30,525 bases of DNA from Funneliformis mosseae. Its lineage: Eukaryota > Glomeromycota > Glomeromycetes > Glomerales > Glomeraceae. This document shows, one piece after another, positions 11,879 through 22,867 of the stretch. Location of the stretch: NCBI GenBank assembly GCA_910592005.1, contig CAJVPP010000527.1:1-30525 (forward strand), in the 5' to 3' direction. Position numbers and translations under genes: made by a program. The notes under the pieces were generated by a model. The model searched no databases, was not told the origin of the DNA, and saw only the letters and a program-made list of their open reading frames with translations. Numbering within the stretch: the first letter of the stretch is position 1; the number at the start of each line of letters is the position of its first letter.

Positions 11879-12042
11879 TGAGGCGAAAAAAAAAACGGTA
11901 ACGGGGGTCTGTGCTAATCTGCATGCAATCTTATGATTTACATAATTGCATGCATTACATGCATATGTATACATAAATTCTTAAAATTTTTTTTTTTTTT
12001 GATTTTTTGATATTCCGCAGTTCTACTTCTCTCAGGTCAACA
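11879..12042. promoter_or_regulatory. divergent promoter, ARA2 / SZRD1-like
   Basis: Only 164 bp separate the two start codons. Inside are a 9-bp inverted repeat (GCATGCAAT at 11921-11929 and ATTGCATGC at 11945-11953), a further ATGCAT at 11959-11964, and a T-rich tract just before the plus-strand gene. The repeated GCATGC-type core is a candidate binding site. Confidence 0.5.
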
Positions 12043-12871
12043 ATGGACGATGATCCTTGGGACGATTGGGAAGCTGCTGCCGATGCTGGCGTACGATCCA
12101 TTTTTTATTTTTATTAATTTTATTCTCTTTCCACGTTTCACTACAATTCAACTCTGTTAGCCCTTATTGATCATTTTTTGTTTCCGCTAGTTAGATCCAA
12201 AACCCAGTAAGGCTGTCGATGAACATGAAAAGAATAAACAATTATGGCAAGAAGCGTATGAATAATTCATTTTAATTTCGAATCAAAACATCATGTATTT
12301 TGATTTAATATTTTCATTCTTTTCAAACTTTATAAATTAACAGAAACGCGTTTGCACAGCCAGAAATTATTCGGGTGGATACAGCCCGCACGGAATATGT
12401 ACCACAAGTATTTAATTTATCGATTTAATAAATATTTGAATTCCTTGTTAAAAACTGGATCTAATTCAAAAAATTTTTTAATAGCTTCGTATTTTAAAGC
12501 GTCCAAAGAATCCAGGACCAACCACTACTACACATCCTTCCCATTTAGCATCATATGCCACCTTCGCTGGTGATTCATATACTTTCTCAAATTCCTCCAT
12601 GGATTTATCAAATAAACAAAAATCCCTAGCAGAACGTGAAGCAGAATATAATCTAGCAAGACAAAAAATATTTGGTGCTAACACTAATTCTGATGGTGGT
12701 AACGGTGAAGAAGGCGTAATTACCAGTGAAGGTAAAGAAAATGAGGGTCAAAAGAAAATCTTGACTGAACGTGGTGATGTTATAAAGGAAGTTCATGTAG
12801 ATGTCTCAAAGCTTAATGGAACGCGTCAAAAAGAAACTTTGAAATTTAATATTCAAAGACAGGACAACTGA
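12043..12871 (+). CDS. SUZ-domain RNA-binding protein, SZRD1-like
   Basis: Four exons: 12043-12090, 12191-12255, 12344-12407 and 12485-12871, about 187 residues. The N-terminus MDDDPWDDWEAAADAG resembles the acidic start of animal SZRD1 (a WEEAADSG-type motif). A short strand follows (EYVPQLRILKRP, about 54-66) and then the SUZ core KSLAEREAEYNLARQKIFG (105-123). This domain is found in RNA-associated proteins and is thought to bind RNA; the fungal role is not known to me. The rest is low-complexity, charged and probably disordered. The start is the first ATG after the divergent promoter and opens on a conserved-looking motif. Human SZRD1 is of similar size (about 150 residues). Confidence 0.85.
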
Positions 12872-13941
12872 TAGCATTTGATTTCATTGAAAAATAACAA
12901 TGATTGAATTCTTTTTATTTTCATTAAAATATGTGATCATGTTGTTATTTGTAAATTTATGTACTTTGCTATCACTTGTAACCTTATACAATAGATGTAA
13001 TTTTTTCCGAACGATCAACATATATCAAGGATTCAATTCCTACCTATATTATTATTTAGAGGTAATAAACAGGATCATATCACATAGAATATTAACTTGA
13101 TTAGTATCACATCAGATTAAACAAATAAGTGTGCAAGATCATACGAGTTTTTTATATTTAACATTATATAAATAATTATTTCAAATTTTCATTTATATAT
13201 ATTATTTAGTAATTAATTAATATTATCTTTTTAATACTTAATATAAATAATAATTTATTATAAATAAAAACCTTATTGTAAAAGAATTTAAATTTCCAAA
13301 AGATATTTATAACTTAGTTTTAACAAATAATTCCATCATTATTATATATAATAAAATCTAAAGTTACATATTTATATTAGAATTTTATATTAATTATGAT
13401 GTTATTTTATAAAATTTATTATGAAAAAAAAAACTTTATTATTTAATTAATAAACATATATGAATTTTTGAAATTATTATAATAAATTTTTTAAAACTTG
13501 TTTTTAAAATTAATAAACTTAAAATATTTACTGATTAAGTTGATAAAATATATGTTATACTATCGTTTTATTTAATAATATATTACTTAAAATTAATAAT
13601 AAAAAATCATAAATAAAACTCACAATCAAAAATTATTTAGTTTATATATTTATATCTTTATAATATAATTTTAACAAAAATAATTAGAAAATTAACATTA
13701 TTACAGCAATTAAAATATTATACATTACTTTTTAGAAAATAAATTCTTTATTTGAAGATGAAAAGTAACGATTTAGATAATAATAATAGAAAATTATTAT
13801 TATTTTTAGATAGTATTTCAATCGGAACTAATTAACTAAAAATACCTGTTTTTAAAATTCATGTAACATGAAACCCAAAATTTGTAACACAGAAGACCTT
13901 CTTTTATAATCGAATTATAAATTACTTCAATAAGTTAAAAA
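12872..13941. other. AT-rich spacer, SZRD1-like to BORCS5-like
   Basis: The first few hundred bases are probably the 3' UTR of the SUZ-domain gene; an AT-driven open frame at 12900-13100 has no coding character. From about 13150 to 13750 the DNA is extremely AT-rich. The final 150 bases should contain the promoter of the next gene. No transposon protein was recognised. Confidence 0.55.
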
Positions 13942-15821
13942 ATGAGTGAAATTCAAAAAAATGAATTAAATGATCGAAAAACGTTGGAAAATAATGCGTC
14001 ATGCCAATTAAGAGCTCAAGAAAATTTGATTACAAATGAAAATGATAAAAATGGGAAAGAGACAGATCGTACAAAAATAATACAACGAGATATTGAGAAT
14101 GTATGCATTTCAATTTACTTATGAATTACCATTAAACATTTGAAAAATAATTCCCATTCAATTCCATTAGGGTGTCATTACAGTTAATAATGTTAATGTA
14201 AAAGACGATTCGGATCTAGAAATTTCAAAATTGGATAAAATTCCAAGGGTAATAAATATTTCCAGAGATATTAAGTAATATTTACTTTACGAGTCTCTAT
14301 TAAGAGATAATTGACAAATTATAGTTTGAACCTTTGATTAAACCTCATCCCGAGACAGGTTTCACGCTTAGTGGTTTATGGGGTTCAGCATCAGCATCTT
14401 CGGACCAAGTTAGAGAACGTACGTCTATAGGGAATTTTATTAACTTCTTATTTCATATAATTCATTTTTTGATTTTTGATTTTTTTTTTTTATTGTTAGC
14501 TTCATTTGGATATGATTCTATATTTAATTTTACTTTAACATATCAATCGCGTATAAAAAAATGTGTTGAAGAAATATGCGAAGATCAGGTAAGTTAATAT
14601 ACATATTCACCATTTTCGTTTGCAATTTTAAAGGTTGCCTTAATACATTATTTTTTTATTTGATTATGATTTAGCGAATAGTTATGGAAACAGTCAAATC
14701 AGTGGATACATATTGTGTGGAAATAAATCAAACAATGATCGCCTCACAATTACAAGCAAAAGCTAATTACGAACAAATGGGCATCGGTGAGACATATCTC
14801 AATTATTTACATTTACAAGTTCCTTTTGAAAGTTAGCTGATTGATATAATTGATTTTAGTTAACGTATTTATGAAACAAGTGGAAAAAACTCATAAGATG
14901 GTACATGAAATTTTTCAAACATTAAATAAGATGGAAAATCTTTTACCAGAGGAAGAACGATTGACAGATCAATCTGCAAGTATCAAACATCCAACACTTC
15001 ACAAGTTAAGGTTAAATACAAGACAAAAACATAACCATGGTTCCTTTCAGTTTGAAACAAGACGACTTTCCTTACAAAAACGGAGAACTCATCCCAGCGT
15101 TGTTATTTTATCGTTTGATACAGTGTTGTCCGACAAACATCAAGATTTGGATAGTAGTGCGTTAACGTTAAGTCCAGTTGACGGAACAACATTATCTACT
15201 GTTCAAAGTGTTCTCGGTTCTTCTGGAGATAGTTCTGCTTCTGATCGTTTGAAGGAAATATTTTCGAATCAATCACAAAATTCAGAAGAAAGATCATCTT
15301 CACAATGGCTTTCGGCGATGAGAGAAAGTGTCAAGAAAACCGGAAGCAACACAAGTATTGAAAATCTTCAAGGATTACAGGAAGTTCATGCAGTCACAAA
15401 TAATTATGGATCACCTAATTCTTCACCAGCATTACTTTCTTCGAATAGTTCACAATACCACAAATCCCCAATTAATAATGTTAACAAGCCATCAAACTCA
15501 GGCTCTTCGATATCATTGCTTACAGCTATGTTAAGACGAACTACTGGTAAAGAGGGAGAGACAAAAAATAAAACAACACCAAAACTTCGTAAAAAGAAAT
15601 CAATATCATCAAGCATTCGCAATCATAGTAGTACTGTTTCCGAAACTTGCTTAGAAGGAATCTCAATATCGAACGATCGTGGTCGAAAGAACGATTTAAA
15701 AGATTTAACGCACTCCAAACAAGTACAAAAAGAAGGTCCTGTTATACAATTTGAGAGCGAAGATGGTAGGAGCAGTAGTGAGGAAAGGAATGAAAATGTG
15801 GAAGATGGTTCGGAAATATAG
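13942..15821 (+). CDS. BORCS5: BORC subunit 5-like protein with long Ser-rich tail
   Basis: Six exons: 13942-14100, 14171-14248, 14325-14418, 14500-14588, 14675-14786 and 14860-15821, about 497 residues. Residues about 54-215 match BORCS5 (LOH1CR12 family). They run from GVITVNNVNVKDDSDLEISK through IPRFEPLIKP, a coiled-coil stretch starting at TYQSRIKKCVEEI, to KMENLLPEEERL. BORCS5 is part of BORC, which recruits Arl8 to lysosomes for kinesin-driven movement; in fungi the target would be vacuoles or late endosomes. Residues about 216-497, all in the last exon, are Ser/Asn/Lys-rich, likely disordered, and absent from the roughly 196-residue human protein. Residue 2 is Ser, not the Gly needed for N-myristoylation in animals, so membrane anchoring must differ. 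The N-terminal 53 residues are polar and unassigned. Confidence 0.8.
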
Positions 15822-17032
15822 CTAAACCGTACTTTATTGATGACATTAGAGAATTTGACATTAAAATGTTAGCATTATTTTGAATTCTTAATAACTTTTT
15901 ATTATTTTCACAGGAATAAATTTTCCTTGAAAATTCTACCATCAAAATACTATTATTGATAGACTTTAAATCACATGATTTTTTTCCTTTAGAAAGATTG
16001 TATATTAGTATTATTACCCAATCTTTATATAAAATATAACGCTTTTAGTTCCGATAAAAAATGCCAATAACATATAAATAATTTTATTAAAAAAACCATA
16101 TACATTTTTTTTTTATTTTAACGTGCGGTAGCTTTGCACAATAAAAAAACCATATACAAGTATTTTGATATCTGATAAACAATTTTTTATATATATACTG
16201 TAATCTAAATTAGATTAAAATTCACTAAATTGGTATAATATTATTATATTATGTATAGATATCAAAAAAATTTTGCTTAATAATATGGAAGTGATTAAAA
16301 TTAAGACCTTATTACATTTAATTAATAATATCAAAAACTAAAATAAACTTAAAAAAAAAAGATTTTATTATTATAGAATATCTTATATTTTATAATACCA
16401 AAAAGTTTTATAGCTTGTTTAAATATTAAATAAAAATATAACAACTTTTTTTAACTAAATTAAAAGCATAAAAATTTTATAAACAATAACTATTAATAAT
16501 ATTATATATATTTATATTTATACTTTATATAAAATAGAATTATAAGATTATAGAACTTAATAAATTCTGAAATTATTTCTAATATAATTATATATATAAT
16601 ACTTAATTTTAATAATTATTTTAAATAAAATTTTAGTAATGATAATATTATCTTTATTAAAGATAATAAATTTTTATATAATATGAATACTTTAAAAAAA
16701 ATTATATTTATAAATTCTAAGATTAAAAAGTTTACTTTGAATTTTTATTTTTCAAATTTTTTATTTTTAGATATATTAAATTAAATAATTGATAATAAAT
16801 AATATGTTAAAGAAAATAAATATATTTTTTATTAATAAAACAAATAAATATATCACTAAATAATAAATTTTTTCTATATATAATCATCCTTCTTTATAAT
16901 CACTCTTATACAATTATATTATATAAATATCTTATTATAAATATATATTATATAAGAAACTAATATCTATTAATGCTATATAAAAAAATTCTTTATAATC
17001 ATAGTATTTTTATAATCACATACAGTGTATAA
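15822..17032. other. AT-rich DNA after BORCS5-like gene
   Basis: The 3' UTR of the preceding gene probably covers the first 150-250 bases. From about 16150 the sequence is extremely AT-rich with no coding signal and no recognisable inverted-repeat element up to the MITE at 17033. Confidence 0.55.
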
Positions 17033-17174
17033 ATTTAAACCAAAAGTTATGTATATAAGTTGTACTAAAATAGAAAATTAATGTATGTATTATATAGTAT
17101 TTGTGTTGTATAATATGTGTATAAAAAATTTAATATGCATATATGTACATTATACATATGAATTTTACAAACTG
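17033..17174. mobile_element. hAT-type MITE, decayed copy
   Basis: The ends are CAGTGTATAAATTT and, inverted, CAGTTTGTAAAATTC. It is flanked by ATCACATA and ATCACATC, a 7/8 match to an 8-bp target-site duplication, the hallmark of hAT elements. It is the same family as the element at 18124-18350 but lacks about 85 bases of the interior. Its 3' half differs from that copy almost only by C-to-T and G-to-A changes. Confidence 0.75.
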
Positions 17175-17944
17175 ATCACATCCTTTCAGAATTCAACACT
17201 TATTAATAATTAATAATACTAGATAAAACTAAAATATTTAGTCATTTAATAAAACTAAAACTATTTAGTTTTTAATAATTAAAAACTAAATGCTAAAATT
17301 TTATTTCTATGAATTTTTTGAATTTTAACTCACAATTTTTAATATTTTATTTAGAAATTTAGAATTTTTGTAAATAAAATATTATTTATTATATTTATTT
17401 ACTATATGAATAATTATTATTTAATAATATTTTTAATTATATATTTAATTAATAATAAATAATAATATATTCTTTAATAAGATTAAATAAATAAAAATTT
17501 ATAATTTATATATTATAAAATAATTTAGGTTTAGTTATTAATTATTAGTTTAGATATGTATTATTAGTAACAATATATAAATATCTCTTTTATAGTCACT
17601 TTTTATTAAAATCAGTTTTATTTTAGTCCTGAAGATTATAATTATAAAGATTGATGACTGTATCTATTATATATCTTTTATAAAATTATTTTTTAATAAA
17701 TAAATAAAATATAAATTACAAATATATTATTATATAATTCTAATAATAGATTACTGTATTCTTCTGAAAATAAATAACACTTTTTTGTTATAGTATTGTT
17801 TATTTTTAGGTAGTTTAATAAATGAAAAAAAATTTGATCATGTAACTATCAAATTATATAATTTTTGTTAAACGAATTTTATTCATAATTATTATATAAT
17901 ATGTAAAATAAGTTTTAACTTTGTTTTATTCTGTATAATAGCAA
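17175..17944. other. AT-rich DNA upstream of pogo remnant
   Basis: No gene seen. The piece at about 17590-17662 ends in GACTGTA next to a TA, like the ends of the pogo-type MITE at 21733, but its other end was not found. Confidence 0.4.
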
Positions 17945-19500
17945 AATGAAAAAGAGTTGTTAAAACTATTAGATGTAAGGTCAAAATTATAAAATGAACA
18001 CAAAATTCATACTCAGTTAAATATAAAAAAGAAGTCATTATCTATATAAAAAAAAACTATGAAACAACTAAGTAGCAAGATACTTTGATATTAATTGTGA
18101 TATAATAAGTCATTAGGTAAGTGCAGTGTATAAAATTTGGACCAAAAGTTATGTATACAAGTTGTACTAAAAATAGAAAATTAATGCATGTATTACATAG
18201 TATTTCCATTTTTATAAATAATTTATCCATTTTTATATATAATTTATCTATTTTTAGTAATTATTTGTGCACATTTTATGCTGTGTAATATGTGCACATA
18301 AAAATTTAATGTGCACATGTGCACATTGTGCACATGAATTTTACACACTGGGTAAGTGTAAGTTCAAAATGGACAAGTAAAATAAAAGAGAAAATTAAAC
18401 AGGTTTATTTTAATAGAGAAGCATTATTTTTAGAAGTAGAGAAAAAGCTCTATACTTAAATTATATAATAAAGAAAATAAGATCTTGCAGTAACTTACTT
18501 AATAATAAGAAACAAAATATTAGAAATTTTAAAAGAATCTGAAATGATAATTCTTTATAATAATTTAGAAAAAGCTTTAAAATATTTTAATGTTAGATAT
18601 TAGATTTTATAAAAAGATTCAATTTAGCATTGTATAAACAAATCACAATTCCTTAAAAACTTCTTAATAAACTTAGGAATAATTAGAAAATTTTACCAGT
18701 TTGTTAAAAACTTAAAGATTAAAAGTCATTTAAATTAGCAAACATCTTTAATATAAATAAGATATTAGTCTGATTTGATATAACTGGTATTTATATGATT
18801 AATCCTAAAATAGAGAAGATAGTTCATATTTGAGTCACAAGAAATAAAAAGAACTAATTTATTATAGTTCTTATATGTGTTGCAGTTATTATTTATTATT
18901 TTGCTTATTTTTTTAATTATTTTTTTATTTACAGTTTTTTATTTTTTTTAAATTTTGTGATAGATAGATCTAATTTTTCCTTATTTGTATATTTAAAAGA
19001 AAATGAATTCCTGTAGAGAAAACTACCTCTGAAAATTATTATTTAGTTTTAAAATAATGATTAGATAGATACTAGTTTAATGTATAAATATATAGAGTAT
19101 CTTAATAATATAAGGATAAAAAATAAGACACAGGAAAACTCTACAATACTTGTATATAATTCTTTTAAAGGCTATCTAAAAGATTTAATTAAAAAAATAT
19201 TTTGTGCAAGTGAAGTTTATCTTGCAGTAATCTCAGGTAGATTGATAAGTAAATGTCAATTATTGAATGTCTTTATTAATAAATTATTTAAGGATAACTT
19301 ACTAAAGGAGTAGCACTTTTAAATAGCAAATAATGATATTGGAGAAACTGTCTTGAGAAATCTTTATTATGCAAGGCTTGATAATGTATATTTATAAATA
19401 AAACTAGTGAAACAATCTGAATTATCTGTAAATAAACTTATTCGTCTATCAATTAAAAAAAATGATCTAAATGATAATTATACATTTGCTAAAACTAAAT
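17945..19500 (+). pseudogene. decayed pogo/Tigger-type transposase, split by a MITE
   Basis: With stops ignored, a complete pogo-superfamily transposase order can be read. An N-terminal psq-like HTH (SYSVKYKKEVIIYIKK, about 18010-18060) is followed by the MITE insertion. After it comes a CENP-B-type HTH with LAVTYLIIRNKILEILKES (about 18485-18545). Next is the equivalent of NPKGEKTVHIRATGNEKNRF (about 18800-18860). The DDE end follows: ILVYNSFKGYL (expected VYDSFKGHL), then LAVISGRLISKCQLLNVFIN and KLFKDNLLKE at 19220-19312 (expected VIPGGLTSxCQPLDVxINKPF). At least two catalytic Asp positions read as Asn. Nearly every substitution from the expected motif is explained by C-to-T or G-to-A. Boundaries are approximate. 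Confidence 0.75.
18124..18350. mobile_element. hAT-type MITE inserted in pogo remnant
   Basis: This 227-bp element begins CAGTGTATAAAATTT and ends in the near-complement AATTTTACACACTG. It is flanked on both sides by a perfect 8-bp duplication, GGTAAGTG (18116-18123 and 18351-18358). The CAGTG terminus plus an 8-bp duplication point to hAT mobilisation. It carries no coding capacity and has a set of GTGCAC/TGTGCACA palindromic repeats near its 3' end. Confidence 0.88.
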
Positions 19501-20244
19501 AAATAATTTGCAAATTATGAGTCAAATATTCACGAATAATTAACATATCATATAAATAGTAGCAAATCTACAAATATTTACATATTTATGGATAGACCTA
19601 ATACTATCTGATTTTTTTCTAATGTATATTTATATTTTATATATTTATCAATTTGTTTTAAACTATTTTCTATTATTTATTTTATTATAATTTTATTACA
19701 ATATTAATATTTATTATAATCAAATTTACATATTAGAATTTTTGACAGAAACAAATATTTTTAACAAATATTATACATATTTATATAGCTATGTAAAAAT
19801 CAGGCTGCTTATGATGAAATTTTCAAAATTATGTTATATACAGTATTTAGTTGATTACAAATAAATTTTTTGAAGCTTTTGTTAATAATTACAATTTTCT
19901 TTATAATAAATCTTAATCTTTATATAATCATTTAAATAAATTAATTCTTATTGTAATTATTTGTATTATACTTTACTAAATATTTAAGTTTAAATACAAA
20001 TTGTAATAAATATTACAGATATCTGCAGATTTTGACTTATGAATTAGTATTAATTTACAAATATCCATTAATATTTGTGGATAATCTGCAGATAAATTTC
20101 ACAAATCTGCAGTACTTAAATGTGATTCAGATATTTACATTATTTGGATATTTGCAAATTATTATCTGCAGATTACTTCTCTAGGTGAAACATTCATAAG
20201 AGGATATTTTAATTGATATAATTATTAAGTTCTTTAAAATATAT
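19501..20244. repeat. AT-rich repeat with recurring ATCTGCAGAT motif
   Basis: The palindrome ATCTGCAGAT occurs at 20021-20030, 20084-20093 and 20164-20173, with a fourth CTGCAG at 20107-20112. They are mixed with ATATTTG/CAAATAT words that also recur at 19510-19590. This looks like the sub-terminal repeat region of a decayed DNA transposon, but I could not define its ends. Confidence 0.4.
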
Positions 20245-20490
20245 AATATTTTGAATAATTTGAATTCAAATGATATTAGTAGTAATGATATTAATGAATA
20301 TAATAATAATGATATTAATGATCAAGATGGCGATGATATTAATGATTATGATAATGATAATATTAATGATCATAATGACAATATTAATAATGATAATGTT
20401 AATGATCATAATGATGATAATATTGATAAAGATTATAATGATGATATCACTATTAGTAATAATGATATCATTGATATTATTGATTAATTT
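20245..20490. repeat. degenerate (AAT/GAT) tandem repeat
   Basis: Trinucleotide-phased repeat built from AATGAT and ATTAATGAT units. It keeps long frames open on both strands. The plus frame gives a 78-residue chain made almost only of Asn, Asp and Ile. I treat it as a microsatellite-like repeat, not a gene. Confidence 0.75.
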
Positions 20491-21109
20491 TTTCATAAAA
20501 ATTGAATAAACATTAATAATTTGTAATTTATAATATAATTATAAAGTTAAATTATTTATTTACAAAAAAAAAATTTCAATTTTTTTTGAAGTATTGCTTA
20601 TTTTTAGAATTTATATAAAACAGATATTATTTATTTCAGGGGTTGTTTATTTTTGAAAGAATATAGTATATATAGATATCCTTTATAATAATAATCTATA
20701 TTATATTTAAATTATAATTTATAAATTTTTTTTAATAAAAATAATTTATTTTATCTCTGTATTAGTCAATATAATATTAAAATAAATAAATTAAATTGAT
20801 TTATAATAATTTTTTAAAATATTAAATTTATTAATAATAATTAGAGATTCTATAATAAAATACTACAGTTACGTTTTGATATAATAAAATAATCAATCTA
20901 ACTAATTAGGTCTTCATTATAAGAATCTTCGTTATAGTAGATAATTATTGATTTTATTATACAAATATAATTTTTACTATAATATAATTTTTCTAAAAAT
21001 ATTTTCATATTATTTTGTAAATTCAAATTATTTTATTTTAATATGCAATCTATTAATTATTATATAACAGTTTTATTAATTTATTAAAAAAATTTAATTT
21101 ATCATTTTT
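20491..21109. other. AT-rich DNA with possible worn pogo MITE
   Basis: No gene. At about 20866-20942, TACAGTTACGTTTTGATATAA at one side and CTTCGTTATAGTAG at the other resemble the ends of the 21733-21904 element after C-to-T decay. This assignment is weak. Confidence 0.3.
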
Positions 21110-21425
21110 TTAAAATAAAATAAATATAAATAAAAAAATAAAAATAAAATGAAAAGAAAATGAAACAAGATGAAAAATAAAATTAAAAAAACTAAACAAG
21201 ATAAAAATGAATTAAAAAAACTAAAAAATAAAATTAATAATCAAATGAAATTATAAAATGAAATTAGAAAATAAGGTGAAACAAAAAAATGAAATTAAAT
21301 GAATAAAACAAAATGAAAAAAAAATTAAGAAAATAAAATGAAATGAAAAAACAAAATTAAATGAATAAAACAAAAAGAAAAAATGAAAATTTTAAAAAAA
21401 AATTAAAATAAAATGAAAATTTTTT
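21110..21425. repeat. A-rich AAAATGAAA-type tandem block
   Basis: About 300 bases in which the plus strand is almost entirely A, G and T with few C. It is built from irregular repeats of AAAATGAAA and AAATTAAA. The strand asymmetry is strong and the ends are abrupt. There is no open frame of note. Confidence 0.6.
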
Positions 21426-21732
21426 TAATAATTATTACCTTGCAGACACATTATGATTTTGCTTTATATTTCAGGTTTGTCTTGTAGTAAGCAAATTACA
21501 ATTTCTCTTTTAAGTATACCTTGATTCTAAAAGTAAATATTTTTAATATAAATTTAAAAAATCATTTAAACATTTTTAATTATTATTTGATCATCCTAAA
21601 ATTGAGTTCTAAAGAAATTATATAAACTTTCTGCTGTATAGGTCTACCTCTCACCTTTTTTCACTCTATTTTAATAATTGCATAAGTTCTAAAAAATATT
21701 AATTATACTGTTAAGTTATATTTATCATTATA

Positions 21733-21904
21733 CAGTCAACTCTTGATATAGCGAACTCTTGATATAACGAATTTTTTAAACAAATATAATAAAAATACTC
21801 TTGTTATAGCGAATTGGCCAATCAAATCTTTTAAAATCTTCACTATAGCCTTATAGTGAAGTTGAGGTCTAGGATATAGAGTTCGTTATAACAAGAGTTG
21901 ACTG
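21733..21904. mobile_element. pogo/Tigger-type MITE
   Basis: This 172-bp element has 24-bp terminal inverted repeats starting CAGTCAACTCTTG and matching at 22 of 24 positions. It is flanked by TA on both sides, the target duplication of the Tc1/mariner-pogo superfamily. A second inner copy of the end sequence (CTCTTGATATAACGAA) follows the left repeat. An internal hairpin, CTTCACTATA / TATAGTGAAG, lies near 21839-21862. It has no coding capacity. A Tigger-like transposase remnant 1.2 kb downstream is a plausible relative of its mobiliser. Confidence 0.85.
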
Positions 21905-22770
21905 TATTATTATTTATTTATTTACTTACATTGTAATTACATACTAAATTCTTCCATTTTAGCTTATATTGATGAGTTGAATATATTATATCATATCTTT
22001 GATTTATTTGTTAGGCTACACTTTACCAGAACTCTGTATTATAATTTTTGTATTTGACATAGTACTCTTTATTTCTCTTCTTTCTTTTTTTGACTAATAA
22101 ATCAATTTTGTTATCTTTTCAAATTATTTTTGTAATCATTTATGATTTAATTTAAAAAAAATTTAAAAAAAGTAAAATTAAGTGATTTAAAGGTGAATTT
22201 AAGATTCAAAAGATGAAAAATTATAAGATGAAAAATTATACAATGATAAAAATACTTCCTTTATAAATAAATTTATCCATTTGATTTGATATTTTGTAAA
22301 ATTCTTTATTCATGATTGAAATAATACAATAAGAACTCTTTATAATCAAAATTCTGATTTGTATTAAAAACAAAAAGTCAAAATAATAATCTAAGCATTG
22401 TATTATAATTGTATATTATATTATTTATAAAAATTAGAGCAATCCAAAAATAACTTATATGAATTTAATAAATATAATATATTAGACAATTAGAATAAAT
22501 CTACAATAATAAATCATCATCTTAGTAATAAATAAAAATTATTATAAAATTATTTGTCATAATTTAGTAAAAAATCAATAAGCAATTTCAACACAAGTAT
22601 AATAAAAATTGGTTAAAAATTAATAAAAACAATGTGATTTCTCAACAATTTAAACAAAATTTTAACAAAATTTTAACATGATCACAGAATGTTATTTAGT
22701 TAATACATCAAAATTTTTTCTAATTATAATATCATTTTATTCTATAAAAAGTAAAAAATAAATCATAAAT
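21905..22770. other. AT-rich spacer between MITEs
   Basis: No gene and no clear repeat. Words like CTCTTTATAATCA near 22330 may be decayed pogo-end sequence. The 307 bases at 21426-21732, just before the pogo MITE, are likewise empty as far as I can see. Confidence 0.45.
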
Positions 22771-22867
22771 CAGTGATGAGTTTTGGACATAATTTTAGAT
22801 TTTAAAAGTTTTGCATAAGGTTTTAAATATAAAAAATTGTCCAAAACTGTCTAATTGTCTAACACTG
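22771..22867. mobile_element. short hAT-like MITE
   Basis: This 97-bp element starts and ends with CAGTG / CACTG. AGTTTTGGACA near the left end is inverted near the right end as TGTCCAAAACT. It is flanked by TCATAAAT and CCATAAAT, a 7/8 match to an 8-bp target duplication. It differs in sequence from the 18124 family. Confidence 0.65.

Noticed and set aside
12900..13100. 66-codon frame after the SUZ-domain gene
   Set aside because: AT-driven Phe/Leu/Ile/Tyr frame in the likely 3' UTR with no motif.
14334..14597. 87-codon frame as a separate gene
   Set aside because: It is a read-through of BORCS5-like exons 3 and 4 and the intron between them. The spliced frame is the conserved one.
20251..20509. 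Three overlapping frames in the AAT/GAT repeat
   Set aside because: Open only because the repeat unit lacks stops in those phases; no flanking exon or start context.
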